This document shows positions 33,853 to 44,383 of a stretch of DNA of 64,000 nucleotides, piece after piece. This DNA comes from Neomegalonema sp. (GTDB lineage: Bacteria > Pseudomonadota > Alphaproteobacteria > Rhodobacterales > Rhodobacteraceae). The stretch is from the NCBI GenBank assembly GCA_022760435.1, contig JALEFY010000030.1:1-64000 (forward strand). The letters are read 5' to 3'. The notes under the pieces were generated by a model, which was not told the origin of the DNA, searched no databases, and saw nothing but the letters and a program-made list of their open reading frames with translations. Positions within the stretch are counted from its first letter, which is position 1. Each line of letters starts with the position of its first letter. The translations under genes were made by a program, and so were the position numbers.

Positions 33853-35193
33853 ATGCAAGTAGAAGAAATCACGGCCGAGGGGCTCCAGCGTTCATACAAG
33901 GCCGTCGCAACCGCTGCGATCATTGAAGAAAAGATCAATGAGAAAATCGAAGACGTCCGCAAGGATGTCGAGATCAAGGGCTTTCGCAAGGGCAAGGCGC
34001 CTGCTGCGCTGCTCAAGAAGATGTATGGCGAGTCTCTTCACGGCGAAGTCCTGCAAGAACTGGTCGACAGCACCTTGCGCGATCATCTCGAGAGCACCGG
34101 CCACCGCCCCGCGACCCAGCCGGAAATCAAAGCGACGAATGAGAGCTTCAAGCCCGGCGATGATCTGCATCTCGAGATCTCCTACGAGATCCTGCCGCAG
34201 ATCCCGGAGACCAATCTGAGCGAGATCGCGCTGGAGCGTTTCGTTGTCGAGGTCGAGGACAAGGCCGTCGATGAGGCGCTGGAAAGCCTCGCCAAGAATG
34301 CCAAGAATTTCGAGACCAAGGAAGGTGCCGCCGAAGCGGGCGATCAGGTCGTGATCGATTTCCTTGGCAAGATCGATGATGTCGCCTTCGAAGGCGGCGC
34401 GGCGGAAGATTTCGCGCTGGAACTGGGCTCAGGCCAGTTCATTCCGGGCTTTGAGGATCAGCTGATCGGCTTGTCCGCTGGCGAGGAAAAGAATGTCGAA
34501 GTCTCCTTCCCGGAGAATTACGGCGCGAGCGAGCTGGCTGGAAAGCCGGCAATCTTCGAGACCAAGGTCAAGGAAGTCAAGGCTCCCAAGGCCGCCGAAA
34601 TTGACGATGAACTGGCCAAGACCTATGGCCAGGAATCGCTCGATGCGCTCAAGGAGCAACTCAAGGAGCGCCTCGCGGCTGAGTACAAGGACGCCACCCG
34701 CGGCCTGCTCAAGCGCAAGTTGCTCGACGTGCTCAGCGAGAAAAAAGATTTCGATCTGCCCAAATCCATGGTTGAGCCCGAAGCCAAGGCGATCGCGCAT
34801 CAGCTCTGGCATGAGGAGCACAAGGATCACGACGCTCATGACCATAGCCATGGCGAGATCGAACCGACCGCCGAAAATGTCGAACTGGCGGAGCGCCGCG
34901 TGCGCCTCGGCCTGATCCTCGCGGATATCGGTCAGAAGAACGAGATCCATGTCAAGGATGAGGAAGTCAGCTCGGCGATCATGCGTCAGGCCCGCCAGTA
35001 TCCGGGGCAGGAGCGCGCCTTCTTCGAGTTCGTGCAGAAAAATCCGCAAATGATGCAGAATATCCGCGCGCCTCTGTTCGAGGACAAGGTGGTCGATTTC
35101 ATCTTTGAAATGGCCCAGATTGCGGAAAAGCCGATCTCGGCCGATGACCTGCGCCAGGAGATCGAGAAGCTCGAGGAAGAGAGCGAGGACTGA
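33853..35193 (+). CDS. tig: Trigger factor
   Basis: A 446-residue ribosome-associated chaperone and peptidyl-prolyl isomerase. The ribosome-docking signature GFRKGKAP lies near residue 39-46, the FKBP-type domain at ~150-240 (GDQVVIDFLGKIDD to LSAGEEKNVEVSFP) and the C-terminal arm after. A His-rich insert at ~316-335 has seven histidines (316, 320, 323, 326, 329, 331, 333), which might bind metal or be neutral. The family start MQV... is at 33853; a GTG at 33838 is also in frame. It precedes clpP, as in most bacteria. Confidence 0.96.
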   Translation: MQVEEITAEGLQRSYKAVATAAIIEEKINEKIEDVRKDVEIKGFRKGKAPAALLKKMYGESLHGEVLQELVDSTLRDHLESTGHRPATQPEIKATNESFKPGDDLHLEISYEILPQIPETNLSEIALERFVVEVEDKAVDEALESLAKNAKNFETKEGAAEAGDQVVIDFLGKIDDVAFEGGAAEDFALELGSGQFIPGFEDQLIGLSAGEEKNVEVSFPENYGASELAGKPAIFETKVKEVKAPKAAEIDDELAKTYGQESLDALKEQLKERLAAEYKDATRGLLKRKLLDVLSEKKDFDLPKSMVEPEAKAIAHQLWHEEHKDHDAHDHSHGEIEPTAENVELAERRVRLGLILADIGQKNEIHVKDEEVSSAIMRQARQYPGQERAFFEFVQKNPQMMQNIRAPLFEDKVVDFIFEMAQIAEKPISADDLRQEIEKLEEESED

Positions 35194-35321
35194 TCGGGAG
35201 GCGGCATCGCGCCTGATGGACTATGAGCGCTCTACGCTCTTGCACCTGTTGCCGCGGCGCTCTAAGTGCTGCGGCGACGCTGTATTCGGCCGTTTGATAC
35301 CACCAAAAAGGAAGAGCAGAT

Positions 35322-35966
35322 ATGATCAAGGCGCTGCATGATCCGATGGCGACGTTGACCAACATCGTTATCCCCAGTGTCGACGAGTTCACCTCGCGCG
35401 GCCATATTCGTTACGACATTTTCTCTCGCCTGCTCAAAGAGCGGATCATTTTTGTCTCCGGGCCGATCTATGACGACATGGCGACGATCATCGTGGCCCA
35501 ATTGCTGTTTCTGGAAGCGGAGAACCCGAAGAAGGAAATCGCGATGTATATCAACAGCCCGGGCGGCGTGGTGACCTCCGGCCTATCGATCTATGACACG
35601 ATGCAATATATCCGGCCGAAGGTCTCGACGGTCTGCATCGGCCAGGCGGCCTCGATGGGCTCGCTGCTGCTGGCGGCGGGCGAGAAGGACATGCGCTTCT
35701 GCCTGCCCAATAGCCGCATCATGGTCCACCAGCCGTCGGGCGGCTATCAGGGCCAGGCCTCGGATATCATGATCCATGCGCGTGAGACCCAGGCGCTCAA
35801 GGATCGTCTGAACCAGATCTATAACGACCATACCGGCCAGCCGGTCGAAGCTGTCGAGGCCGCGCTTGATCGCGACAATTTCATGAGCCCCGAGGCGGCG
35901 AAGGAATGGGGTCTGATCGACGAGATTGTCACCCGGCATGAAGAGACCGGCGCGGACGACGCCTGA
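35322..35966 (+). CDS. clpP: ATP-dependent Clp protease proteolytic subunit
   Basis: A 214-residue serine peptidase forming the 14-mer chamber that works with ClpX or ClpA. The triad is Ser111 (GQAASMGS), His136 (MVHQPSGG) and Asp185 (LDRDNFM). GGAAG seven bases before the ATG at 35322 supports this start; an ATG at 35346 is also possible. It is separated from clpX by 531 bases with a terminator. Confidence 0.97.
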   Translation: MIKALHDPMATLTNIVIPSVDEFTSRGHIRYDIFSRLLKERIIFVSGPIYDDMATIIVAQLLFLEAENPKKEIAMYINSPGGVVTSGLSIYDTMQYIRPKVSTVCIGQAASMGSLLLAAGEKDMRFCLPNSRIMVHQPSGGYQGQASDIMIHARETQALKDRLNQIYNDHTGQPVEAVEAALDRDNFMSPEAAKEWGLIDEIVTRHEETGADDA

Positions 35967-36497
35967 CCCCTTCTCTGATCTGTTGTGATCCTGTTTGAAT
36001 TTGTTGCCCGCGTGCATCATTGTGCGCGGGTGACGTTTTTTTTACAATTGCCCGGATAGTTTTTCCTGCGCATGCACGGCTTTGCCATGGTGCCGACTGA
36101 AATTCGATCTTAATGTGACTAGAAAACCTTTTGAAGACACCGAACCGCATCTGGATCATCCCGTTCCGTGTTTGCGCAAGTGCTCTGATGCTCCGAAAGA
36201 CGCTTTGCCGGATTTTCAGGGCAGATAGATCGCTCCAAGCCTATATCGGGGAAAGCCAGGGCGAGCAGGCTTGGGGCCGGTTGGCCAGAAGTTTGCTTGA
36301 CGAAGGCCAGATTTGGAAGCCAACCTAGGCGTGAGTGCATCGGGGTTCGAGAGTGTGCCAGCGCTCAAATGCGGGCGGGGCGCCAAAGCGTTCAGGTCGC
36401 GAAAGTGTTCGGGGCGCAAGCTCCGCGCCGATGCGGAAATACAATCAGGAGTGCCCGAGGCGCGAAGCCTTCGTAAGCGCACCCGCGGGAGAAGCAG
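35967..36497. other. 531-bp intergenic region between clpP and clpX
   Basis: It holds a terminator near its left end (36007-36043) and then about 450 bases with no credible gene. Only short open frames occur, on both strands, with no homology I recognise. It is long for a tig-clpP-clpX locus and less GC-rich than its neighbours, so it should contain the clpX promoter and could encode a small RNA. GGGAGAA just before the clpX ATG is the ribosome-binding site. Confidence 0.5.
36007..36043 (+). terminator. Rho-independent terminator after clpP
   Basis: CCCGCG (36007-36012) pairs with CGCGGG (36025-36030); after TGACG a run of eight T follows. It ends 77 bases past the clpP stop. Confidence 0.75.
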
Positions 36498-37751
36498 ATG
36501 ACGAAGTCGACAGGCAACGACTCCAAAAACACCCTCTACTGCTCGTTCTGCGGCAAGAGCCAGCATGAAGTGCGCAAGCTGATCGCAGGGCCGACCGTGT
36601 TCATCTGCGATGAATGCGTCGAGCTGTGTATGGACATCATCCGCGAGGAGACCAAGTCCAGCCTGGTCAAATCCTCCGATGGCGTCCCGACCCCGCAGGA
36701 GATCTGCCGGGTGCTCGATGATTATGTGATCGGGCAGGCGACCGCGAAGCGCGTGTTGTCGGTGGCGGTGCACAACCACTACAAGCGGCTCAACCACGCG
36801 CAGAACTCGGCCGATGTCGAACTGGCGAAGTCCAACATCATGCTGATCGGCCCAACCGGCTGCGGGAAGACGCTGCTCGCCCAGACCCTCGCGCGCATTC
36901 TCGATGTGCCCTTCACCATGGCCGATGCAACGACCCTCACCGAGGCCGGCTATGTCGGCGAGGATGTGGAGAACATCATCCTCAAGCTGCTGCAATCGGC
37001 GGATTACAATGTCGATCGTGCGCAACGCGGCATCGTCTATATCGATGAAGTCGACAAGATCTCGCGCAAGTCGGACAATCCGTCGATCACCCGCGATGTG
37101 TCGGGCGAAGGCGTGCAGCAAGCGCTGCTCAAGATCATGGAAGGCACTGTGGCATCGGTGCCCCCGCAAGGTGGGCGCAAGCATCCGCAGCAAGAATTCC
37201 TGCAAGTGGACACGACCAACATCCTGTTCATCTGCGGCGGTGCCTTTGCCGGGCTCGACCGGATCATCGCCCAGCGCAACAAAGGCTCGGCCATGGGCTT
37301 TGGTGCTGATGTGAAGGCCGATGATGATCGGCGCACCGGCGAGCTGCTGCGCGATCTGGAGCCGGAAGATCTGCTCAAATTCGGCCTGATCCCCGAATTT
37401 GTCGGTCGTCTGCCGGTGATCGCGACGCTCGAAGATCTTGATGAGCCGGCGCTGGTCCAGATCCTCTCCGAGCCGCGGAACGCGCTGACCAAGCAGTATC
37501 AGCGCCTGTTCGAGATGGAAGGGGTCGAGCTCAAATTCACCGATGAGGCCCTGGCAGCGATTGCCCGCAAGGCGATCGCGCGCAAGACCGGCGCTCGCGG
37601 CCTGCGCTCGATCCTCGAGGATACGCTGCTCGATGCGATGTTTGATCTGCCCGGCATGAAGGATGTCAAGCAGGTCGTGGTGGACGACGAAGTGATCGAC
37701 GGCAGTAAAGCGCCGGTGTTTGTCTACGAGGATCACGCGCAAGCCTCCTAA
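36498..37751 (+). CDS. clpX: ATP-dependent Clp protease ATPase subunit ClpX
   Basis: A 417-residue AAA+ unfoldase. The N-terminal zinc-binding domain has Cys15, Cys18, Cys37 and Cys40. Walker A is GPTGCGKT (118-125), Walker B VYIDEVDK (~180-187), and the GYVGEDVE pore-region loop is present. The length is standard. Transcribed apart from clpP, as the intervening terminator suggests. In alphaproteobacteria ClpXP degrades cell-cycle and stress regulators. Confidence 0.97.
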   Translation: MTKSTGNDSKNTLYCSFCGKSQHEVRKLIAGPTVFICDECVELCMDIIREETKSSLVKSSDGVPTPQEICRVLDDYVIGQATAKRVLSVAVHNHYKRLNHAQNSADVELAKSNIMLIGPTGCGKTLLAQTLARILDVPFTMADATTLTEAGYVGEDVENIILKLLQSADYNVDRAQRGIVYIDEVDKISRKSDNPSITRDVSGEGVQQALLKIMEGTVASVPPQGGRKHPQQEFLQVDTTNILFICGGAFAGLDRIIAQRNKGSAMGFGADVKADDDRRTGELLRDLEPEDLLKFGLIPEFVGRLPVIATLEDLDEPALVQILSEPRNALTKQYQRLFEMEGVELKFTDEALAAIARKAIARKTGARGLRSILEDTLLDAMFDLPGMKDVKQVVVDDEVIDGSKAPVFVYEDHAQAS

Positions 37752-37831
37752 CGGAGGCATCAGCGTGAACAAGGTGTGACGAACAAGCCTCGGTGTTAGG
37801 GCCTCGCTCACTGTATATTGTGTGCTTAACG

Positions 37832-37861
37832 TGGGAGAACCATAGAAATTGTGTTCTCCCA
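37832..37861. repeat. 9-bp inverted repeat between clpX and lon
   Basis: TGGGAGAAC (37832-37840) and GTTCTCCCA (37853-37861) are exact reverse complements with a 12-base spacer. There is no T-run, so this may be an operator or an mRNA hairpin rather than a terminator. The 297-base clpX-lon gap otherwise holds no gene. Confidence 0.6.
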
Positions 37862-38048
37862 GCGCCATATTAGGATCATGTTCGTCGGTGTCTGATAGTT
37901 TTTATCAGCGCTGTCAGAATCCGCAGCTTGAAACCGGCAGGCGTTAAGACCACCTTAACGCGGTTGACGCCGGTAACCTGCGGCGGTGAGGCTGGGGCGC
38001 ATACAGGCACAGGCTCGTCGCTGGCACTAATAAAGAGAGGCATACCGC

Positions 38049-40466
<2,418 letters not shown>

Positions 40467-40473
40467 TCACGGC

Positions 40474-40502
40474 AAAAAGGGCAGGTCTTCCTGCCCTTTT
40501 TT
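40474..40502 (+). terminator. Rho-independent terminator after lon
   Basis: GGGCAGG (40479-40485) pairs with CCTGCCC (40490-40496) across TCTT, preceded by an A-run and followed by six T. The A-run also makes it usable on the minus strand. Confidence 0.95.
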
Positions 40503-40543
40503 ATTGCCATCGAATGCTCTGCACGCTAGAGAACCGGTCTGGC

Positions 40544-40619
<76 letters not shown>

Positions 40620-40622
40620 TTT

Positions 40623-40835
40623 TTCGATCTCACGGCGCGCAGCGCCTCCGATGGGGCGGCCTGACGGCCGGCGCGCGGTCGCGCTTGCCTCGCCCTTTGG
40701 GGCTCGGGTTTCGATCTCACGGCGCGCAGCGCCTCCGATGGGGCGGCCTGACGGTCGGCGCGCGGTCGCGCTTGCCTCGCCCTTTGGGGCTCGGGTTCCG
40801 ATCTCACGGCGCGTGGTGCCTCCGATGGGGCGGCT
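40623..40835 (+). repeat. 87-bp tandem repeat downstream of tRNA-Val
   Basis: Two near-identical 87-base units occupy 40623-40709 and 40710-40796 (differing by about one base), and a third, partial and diverged, runs from 40797 to about 40835. Its tail motif, CTTGCC.CGCCCTTT, reappears near 40910-40930. Open frames cross the array on both strands because the period is a multiple of three, but the peptides only repeat the DNA unit. The rest of the gap to 41079 shows no gene. Confidence 0.85.
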
Positions 40836-41079
40836 TAACCGGCAGGTGCCAAAGCGATCTGCCGGGTGCGGGCAGCGCGTGCGGCAAGTCGCGTTTGACA
40901 GCGATTGCGCGCTTGCCCCGCCCTTTCGGGCTCGGAGTTCGACTTCACGAACATCCGGTGTTGCTCACCGCGCCAAAGCGGTAGAAGTGGGCTGGCCTTG
41001 CCGATGAGCGTGAGCGAAGAGGCGCATTCCTACGCCTCTTCGTCCCTACGTTTCTTCGCCGGTGGGGCGTTTTGGCGGG

Positions 41080-42120
41080 TTACTTGTACCCGACCGCGTC
41101 ATAGATCGCTTGCGCCTTGGCCTGGTTGCGACCGAGCACTTCGAGATTGAGCGCGTCGGAGCGGAACAGGCCGAGCTTGGCGACGCTTGCGCTCAGACCG
41201 ACGCCCGGAACCGCCGGGTACTCGTCATTGCCGGCTGAGAAATATTCCTGCGCCGAGCGGCTGGTCAGATACTCGAGGAACTTGATCGCGTTTTCGCGGT
41301 TCGGCGCATGTTTGGCCACGCCCGCGCCCGAGATATTCACATGGGTGCCGCGATCGGATTGGTTGGGGAAGACCCAGCCGATGGCGCCGATACTGTCGCT
41401 CAATCCCTTCACATCGGTGCGCAGGCCGCGCGCGAAATAGTAGGAATTGGCCAGAACGATATCGCATTCGCCCGAAACGATGCCGCGCAGTTGGTCGGTA
41501 TCGCCGCCCTGCGGATCACGCGCACGGTTGTCATAGAGGGCTTGCGCCCAGTTCTGCGCGGCTTCTTCGCCATCATTCTCGATGATCGAGGCCATCAGCG
41601 AGAGCATATAGATATTGGTGCTCGACCGCGTGCAGATCTTGCCCTTGTATTGGGGATCGGCCAGATCCTCATAGGTCTTGGGCGGGGTGGCAACGCGCTC
41701 GGTCGAATAGAAGATCATGCGCGCGCGCTGCGAAAAGCCGAACCATTTGCCTTCGGGATCGCGCAGATAATCGGGCAAGCGCGCTTCGAGCACATCCGAC
41801 TGGATCGGTTGGAACAGATCCGCCTGTTCGGCACGCCAGATCAATCCGGCATCGACGGTGATCAGCACATCCGCCGGGGAGTTGGCGCCCTCGGCCCGCA
41901 TACGTGCGATCAACTCATCGCCCTTGGCCTCGATGCGGTTGATGGTGATGCCGGTGGCTTTCTCGAAATCCTCATACAGGCGCTCATCGGTGTCATAATG
42001 GCGCGAGGAATAGAGGTTGAGATCGCCTTCTGCGAGCGCCGGTGATGCGGCGGCAAAACCGGTCAACAGAGCCAGGGTGAAACGGGTCAGCCGGGAAGCT
42101 GTCTTGTGCGAAAGGGTCAT
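41080..42120 (-). CDS. Fe(3+) ABC transporter substrate-binding protein
   Basis: A 346-residue periplasmic ferric-iron binding protein of the FutA/FbpA type, with a Sec signal (to SPALAEGD, ~residue 31). Iron-ligand candidates are tyrosines in LNLYSSRHYDTDERLYEDF and SYYFARGL. GEL-like hinge and the C-terminal closure (NDEYPAVPGVGLS) match the family. No permease or ATPase gene is adjacent, so the rest of the transporter must lie elsewhere. An inverted repeat upstream at 42187-42206 could be an iron-responsive operator. Confidence 0.9.
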   Translation of the reverse strand: MTLSHKTASRLTRFTLALLTGFAAASPALAEGDLNLYSSRHYDTDERLYEDFEKATGITINRIEAKGDELIARMRAEGANSPADVLITVDAGLIWRAEQADLFQPIQSDVLEARLPDYLRDPEGKWFGFSQRARMIFYSTERVATPPKTYEDLADPQYKGKICTRSSTNIYMLSLMASIIENDGEEAAQNWAQALYDNRARDPQGGDTDQLRGIVSGECDIVLANSYYFARGLRTDVKGLSDSIGAIGWVFPNQSDRGTHVNISGAGVAKHAPNRENAIKFLEYLTSRSAQEYFSAGNDEYPAVPGVGLSASVAKLGLFRSDALNLEVLGRNQAKAQAIYDAVGYK

Positions 42121-42186
42121 GAAACCACCTTTGGGGGTTGGGGACGGTGCAGCGCCGAGCGTTCCGGGCCGCGCGCATTCTCTGAT

Positions 42187-42206
42187 CCTATTTCAAAGGG
42201 AATAGG
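42187..42206. promoter_or_regulatory. Candidate operator upstream of the iron-binding protein gene
   Basis: CCTATT-N8-AATAGG is an exact 6+6 inverted repeat, 67 bases before the minus-strand ATG at 42120. It lies in an AT-rich patch of otherwise GC-rich DNA. It does not match Fur or Irr consensus closely enough to name the regulator. Confidence 0.4.
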
Positions 42207-42340
42207 TCAAGAATTATTTCCGATAAAAAAGGTCGGAAACAAGACCTCTATCGATCACCAACCGCTCCGCTCATCGGCCCCCCGCTCGCAGATGGAACGT
42301 GACGCCGCCTGCCGCGTTGTTCGCGGTTGCAATCTCGCGA

Positions 42341-43243
42341 ATGGAGAGCAGAATTTTGGATCAGAGCTTGCTGGCAGGCACCGAGGAAAAGACGGCGGAT
42401 CTCACCAAGGACGAGAAACGGCAAGTCACCGCGCGTGGGCGCCCGTCGGCCCCGGTGATCTATGAAGTGATCCGCCGCGATGGGCATGAGGAACTGAACC
42501 GTCCCGCGGCGTCGCTGATGTGGTCCGGGATCGCAGCCGGGATCCTCATCTCGCTATCGGTCTATGCCGAGGCGCTGTTTCACGCCGCTTTACCGGATGT
42601 GCCCTGGCGCGGGTTGATCGAGAATCTCGGCTATTCGGTCGGCTTTCTGGTGGTGATCCTGGGCCGGATGCAGCTCTTTACCGAGAACACGATCACGACC
42701 GTGGTGCCGGTGCTGACCCAGCCCTCGCGCCGCAACACGATCAAGATGCTCTCGCTCTGGGGCATCGTATTTGGCGCGAATCTGGTCGGGACGATGCTGA
42801 TGGCGACGGTGTTTGCCTATTCCGACCTTCTCGCGCCGGAGGTCAAGGACGCGGTCCTCGCGCTGAGTGAGAAGATGATGGCGCATGACTGGGTGCAGAT
42901 GGTCGTGCGCGGTGTTCTGGCCGGTATCATCATCGCGACGCTGGTCTGGTTGCTGCCGAATGTGCCCAATGGCCAGTTCTGGGCGATCATCCTGCTGACT
43001 TACATGATCGCCCTGGGAGATCTCACCCATGTTGTCGCGGGTTCGGTGGAAGCTGGCTATCTGGTGATGACCGGCAATCTGGGCGCGGCAGAGATGGTCT
43101 TGCGGTTCCTGATCCCGGCCTTTATCGGCAATGTGCTCGGCGGGACGGCGGTGTTCACGATGCTGGTCTATGCGCAGATCAAGCATGAGCTGCGCAGCAA
43201 TAAGGCGGATGCTGCGCAGCCTTCGGGGTATCCGTTTCGCTGA
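42341..43243 (+). CDS. Formate/nitrite transporter (FNT) family channel, YfdC-like
   Basis: A ~300-residue FNT-fold protein with six membrane helices and a hydrophilic N-terminal extension of about 60 residues. Core pieces are SLMWSGIAAGILISLSVYAE, LGYSVGFLVVILGRMQLFTE (with the TENT motif), and GDLTHVVAGSVEAGYLV. It resembles the YfdC subgroup whose substrate is unknown, rather than FocA or NirC. The start is debatable: ATG at 42341 has no ribosome-binding site, whereas TTG at 42356 has GGAGAG seven bases upstream and may be the true start. The neighbours give no formate or nitrite enzymes. Confidence 0.88.
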   Translation: MESRILDQSLLAGTEEKTADLTKDEKRQVTARGRPSAPVIYEVIRRDGHEELNRPAASLMWSGIAAGILISLSVYAEALFHAALPDVPWRGLIENLGYSVGFLVVILGRMQLFTENTITTVVPVLTQPSRRNTIKMLSLWGIVFGANLVGTMLMATVFAYSDLLAPEVKDAVLALSEKMMAHDWVQMVVRGVLAGIIIATLVWLLPNVPNGQFWAIILLTYMIALGDLTHVVAGSVEAGYLVMTGNLGAAEMVLRFLIPAFIGNVLGGTAVFTMLVYAQIKHELRSNKADAAQPSGYPFR

Positions 43244-43248
43244 TAGTG

Positions 43249-43262
43249 GGCCGCAAGCGGCC
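43249..43262. terminator. GC hairpin after the FNT gene
   Basis: GGCCGC and GCGGCC form a tight hairpin with a two-base loop six bases past the stop, followed by TTCTT. The U-tract is weak, so this is a possible terminator only. Confidence 0.45.
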
Positions 43263-43294
43263 TTCTTGGTCAGGGGCGGGCAAGTTTTTTAAAA

Positions 43295-43436
43295 GGCAGC
43301 GGCCGTCAGGGCCGCGCTTTGACGCCCCCAGGCAGCGGCCGCCGGGACCGCGCTTTCATGCCCCCAGGCAACGGCCGCTAAGGCCGCGCAAGGACTCGAA
43401 GGGCAGCGGCTCCTAAGGCCGCGCTTTCACGCCCCA
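43295..43436. repeat. 36-bp tandem repeats, four copies, reaching into the beta-propeller gene
   Basis: Units start at 43295, 43331, 43367 and 43401 (36, 36, 34 and 36 bases). They share GGCAGCGGC and CCGCGCTTT.A.GCCCC, with unit 3 the most diverged. The fourth unit contains the last codons and stop of the minus-strand gene ending at 43413, so units 1-3 look like duplicated copies of that gene's 3' end pushed outward. No spacers between units, so this is not CRISPR. Confidence 0.8.
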
Positions 43437-44378
43437 AGGAAAGCGGCCGACCTTGATCGTTTTGATCGGCTCGCGCCGGGCCACATCGATCACCGTCACA
43501 TCGCCCGAAACGCCGTTAGAAGTGAAGAGCAGCTTTTGTGCGGGGTCGAAATCCATGTGCCAGACCCGGCGCCCGACCAGCAGATATTCCTCCACCGCAA
43601 AGCTCTGCGCATCGACCACCGCCACATGATTGGCCGGGCCGAGCGCGATGAACGCGGTCTTGCCATCGCTGGTCAGGCGGATCCCGACCGGCTGCACCCG
43701 ATCCTTGTGGATGCCCTTGATCTCGAAGGTGAGGGTTGCGACCGGCTCCTTGCTGGCGACCTCGAACACCGTGACGGTGCCGCCGATCTCGGAGGACACC
43801 CAGAGATACTTGCCGTCATCGGTGAATTCAGCATGGCGGGGGCGCTGATCGACCAGCGAGTTATGGACCAGTGCATGAGCCTCGGTATCGATCCAATGGA
43901 CCATATTGGTGGTCTCGGAAGTGGTGATCGCCACCTTGCCATCCGGGCTCACCGCCATGCCTTCTGGCTCGATGCCGACATCGATCTGGGCCAGCACCTT
44001 GCGCTCGGCGGTATCAACGACGGTGGTGATCGCATCATCCTCATTCGCGATATAGAGATGGCGGTCATTCGGGTGGAGCGCGAATTGCTCGGGGTCCTCG
44101 CCCGAGGGCAGGTCATGCAGGATCTTGCCGGTGAGCGGGTCGATCACCTGCACCGTGTCGCTGTCGGAGGCGCAGACATAAAGGCGGCTGTAATCCTTGG
44201 AGAAAATGATGCCGCGCGGGCGTTCTCCGGTCTCAAAGGTGCGGGTGACCTCGAGGGTCTTCACGTCGATGACGCTGATCGTGTCGTCCTTCTCATTGGA
44301 GACATAGATCTCTTGCGCCAGCGCGGGCAGCGCCGTGCACATGGCGAGGGCGGTGGAGGCAAACAGGCGGGTCAGCAT
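43413..44378 (-). CDS. PQQ-dependent catabolism-associated YVTN beta-propeller protein
   Basis: A 321-residue periplasmic seven-bladed propeller with a Sec signal (to LPALAQEI, ~residue 21). Each blade shows a YVTN-like pattern, for example IYVSNEKDDTISVIDVKT, LYVCASDSDTVQVIDPLT, LYIANEDDAITTVVDTAE and LFTSNGVSGDVTVIDVAR. This subfamily co-occurs with quinoprotein alcohol dehydrogenases and their ABC genes. It starts five bases after the upstream gene's stop, on the same strand. Its role is probably in docking or sensing, and is not established. The last codons belong to a 36-bp tandem repeat. Confidence 0.86.
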   Translation of the reverse strand: MLTRLFASTALAMCTALPALAQEIYVSNEKDDTISVIDVKTLEVTRTFETGERPRGIIFSKDYSRLYVCASDSDTVQVIDPLTGKILHDLPSGEDPEQFALHPNDRHLYIANEDDAITTVVDTAERKVLAQIDVGIEPEGMAVSPDGKVAITTSETTNMVHWIDTEAHALVHNSLVDQRPRHAEFTDDGKYLWVSSEIGGTVTVFEVASKEPVATLTFEIKGIHKDRVQPVGIRLTSDGKTAFIALGPANHVAVVDAQSFAVEEYLLVGRRVWHMDFDPAQKLLFTSNGVSGDVTVIDVARREPIKTIKVGRFPWGVKARP

Positions 44379-44383
44379 GGGTC

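Noticed and set aside
43295-43436. CRISPR-like array of 36-bp repeats
   Set aside because: Repeats are directly adjacent with no unique spacers and no cas genes nearby.
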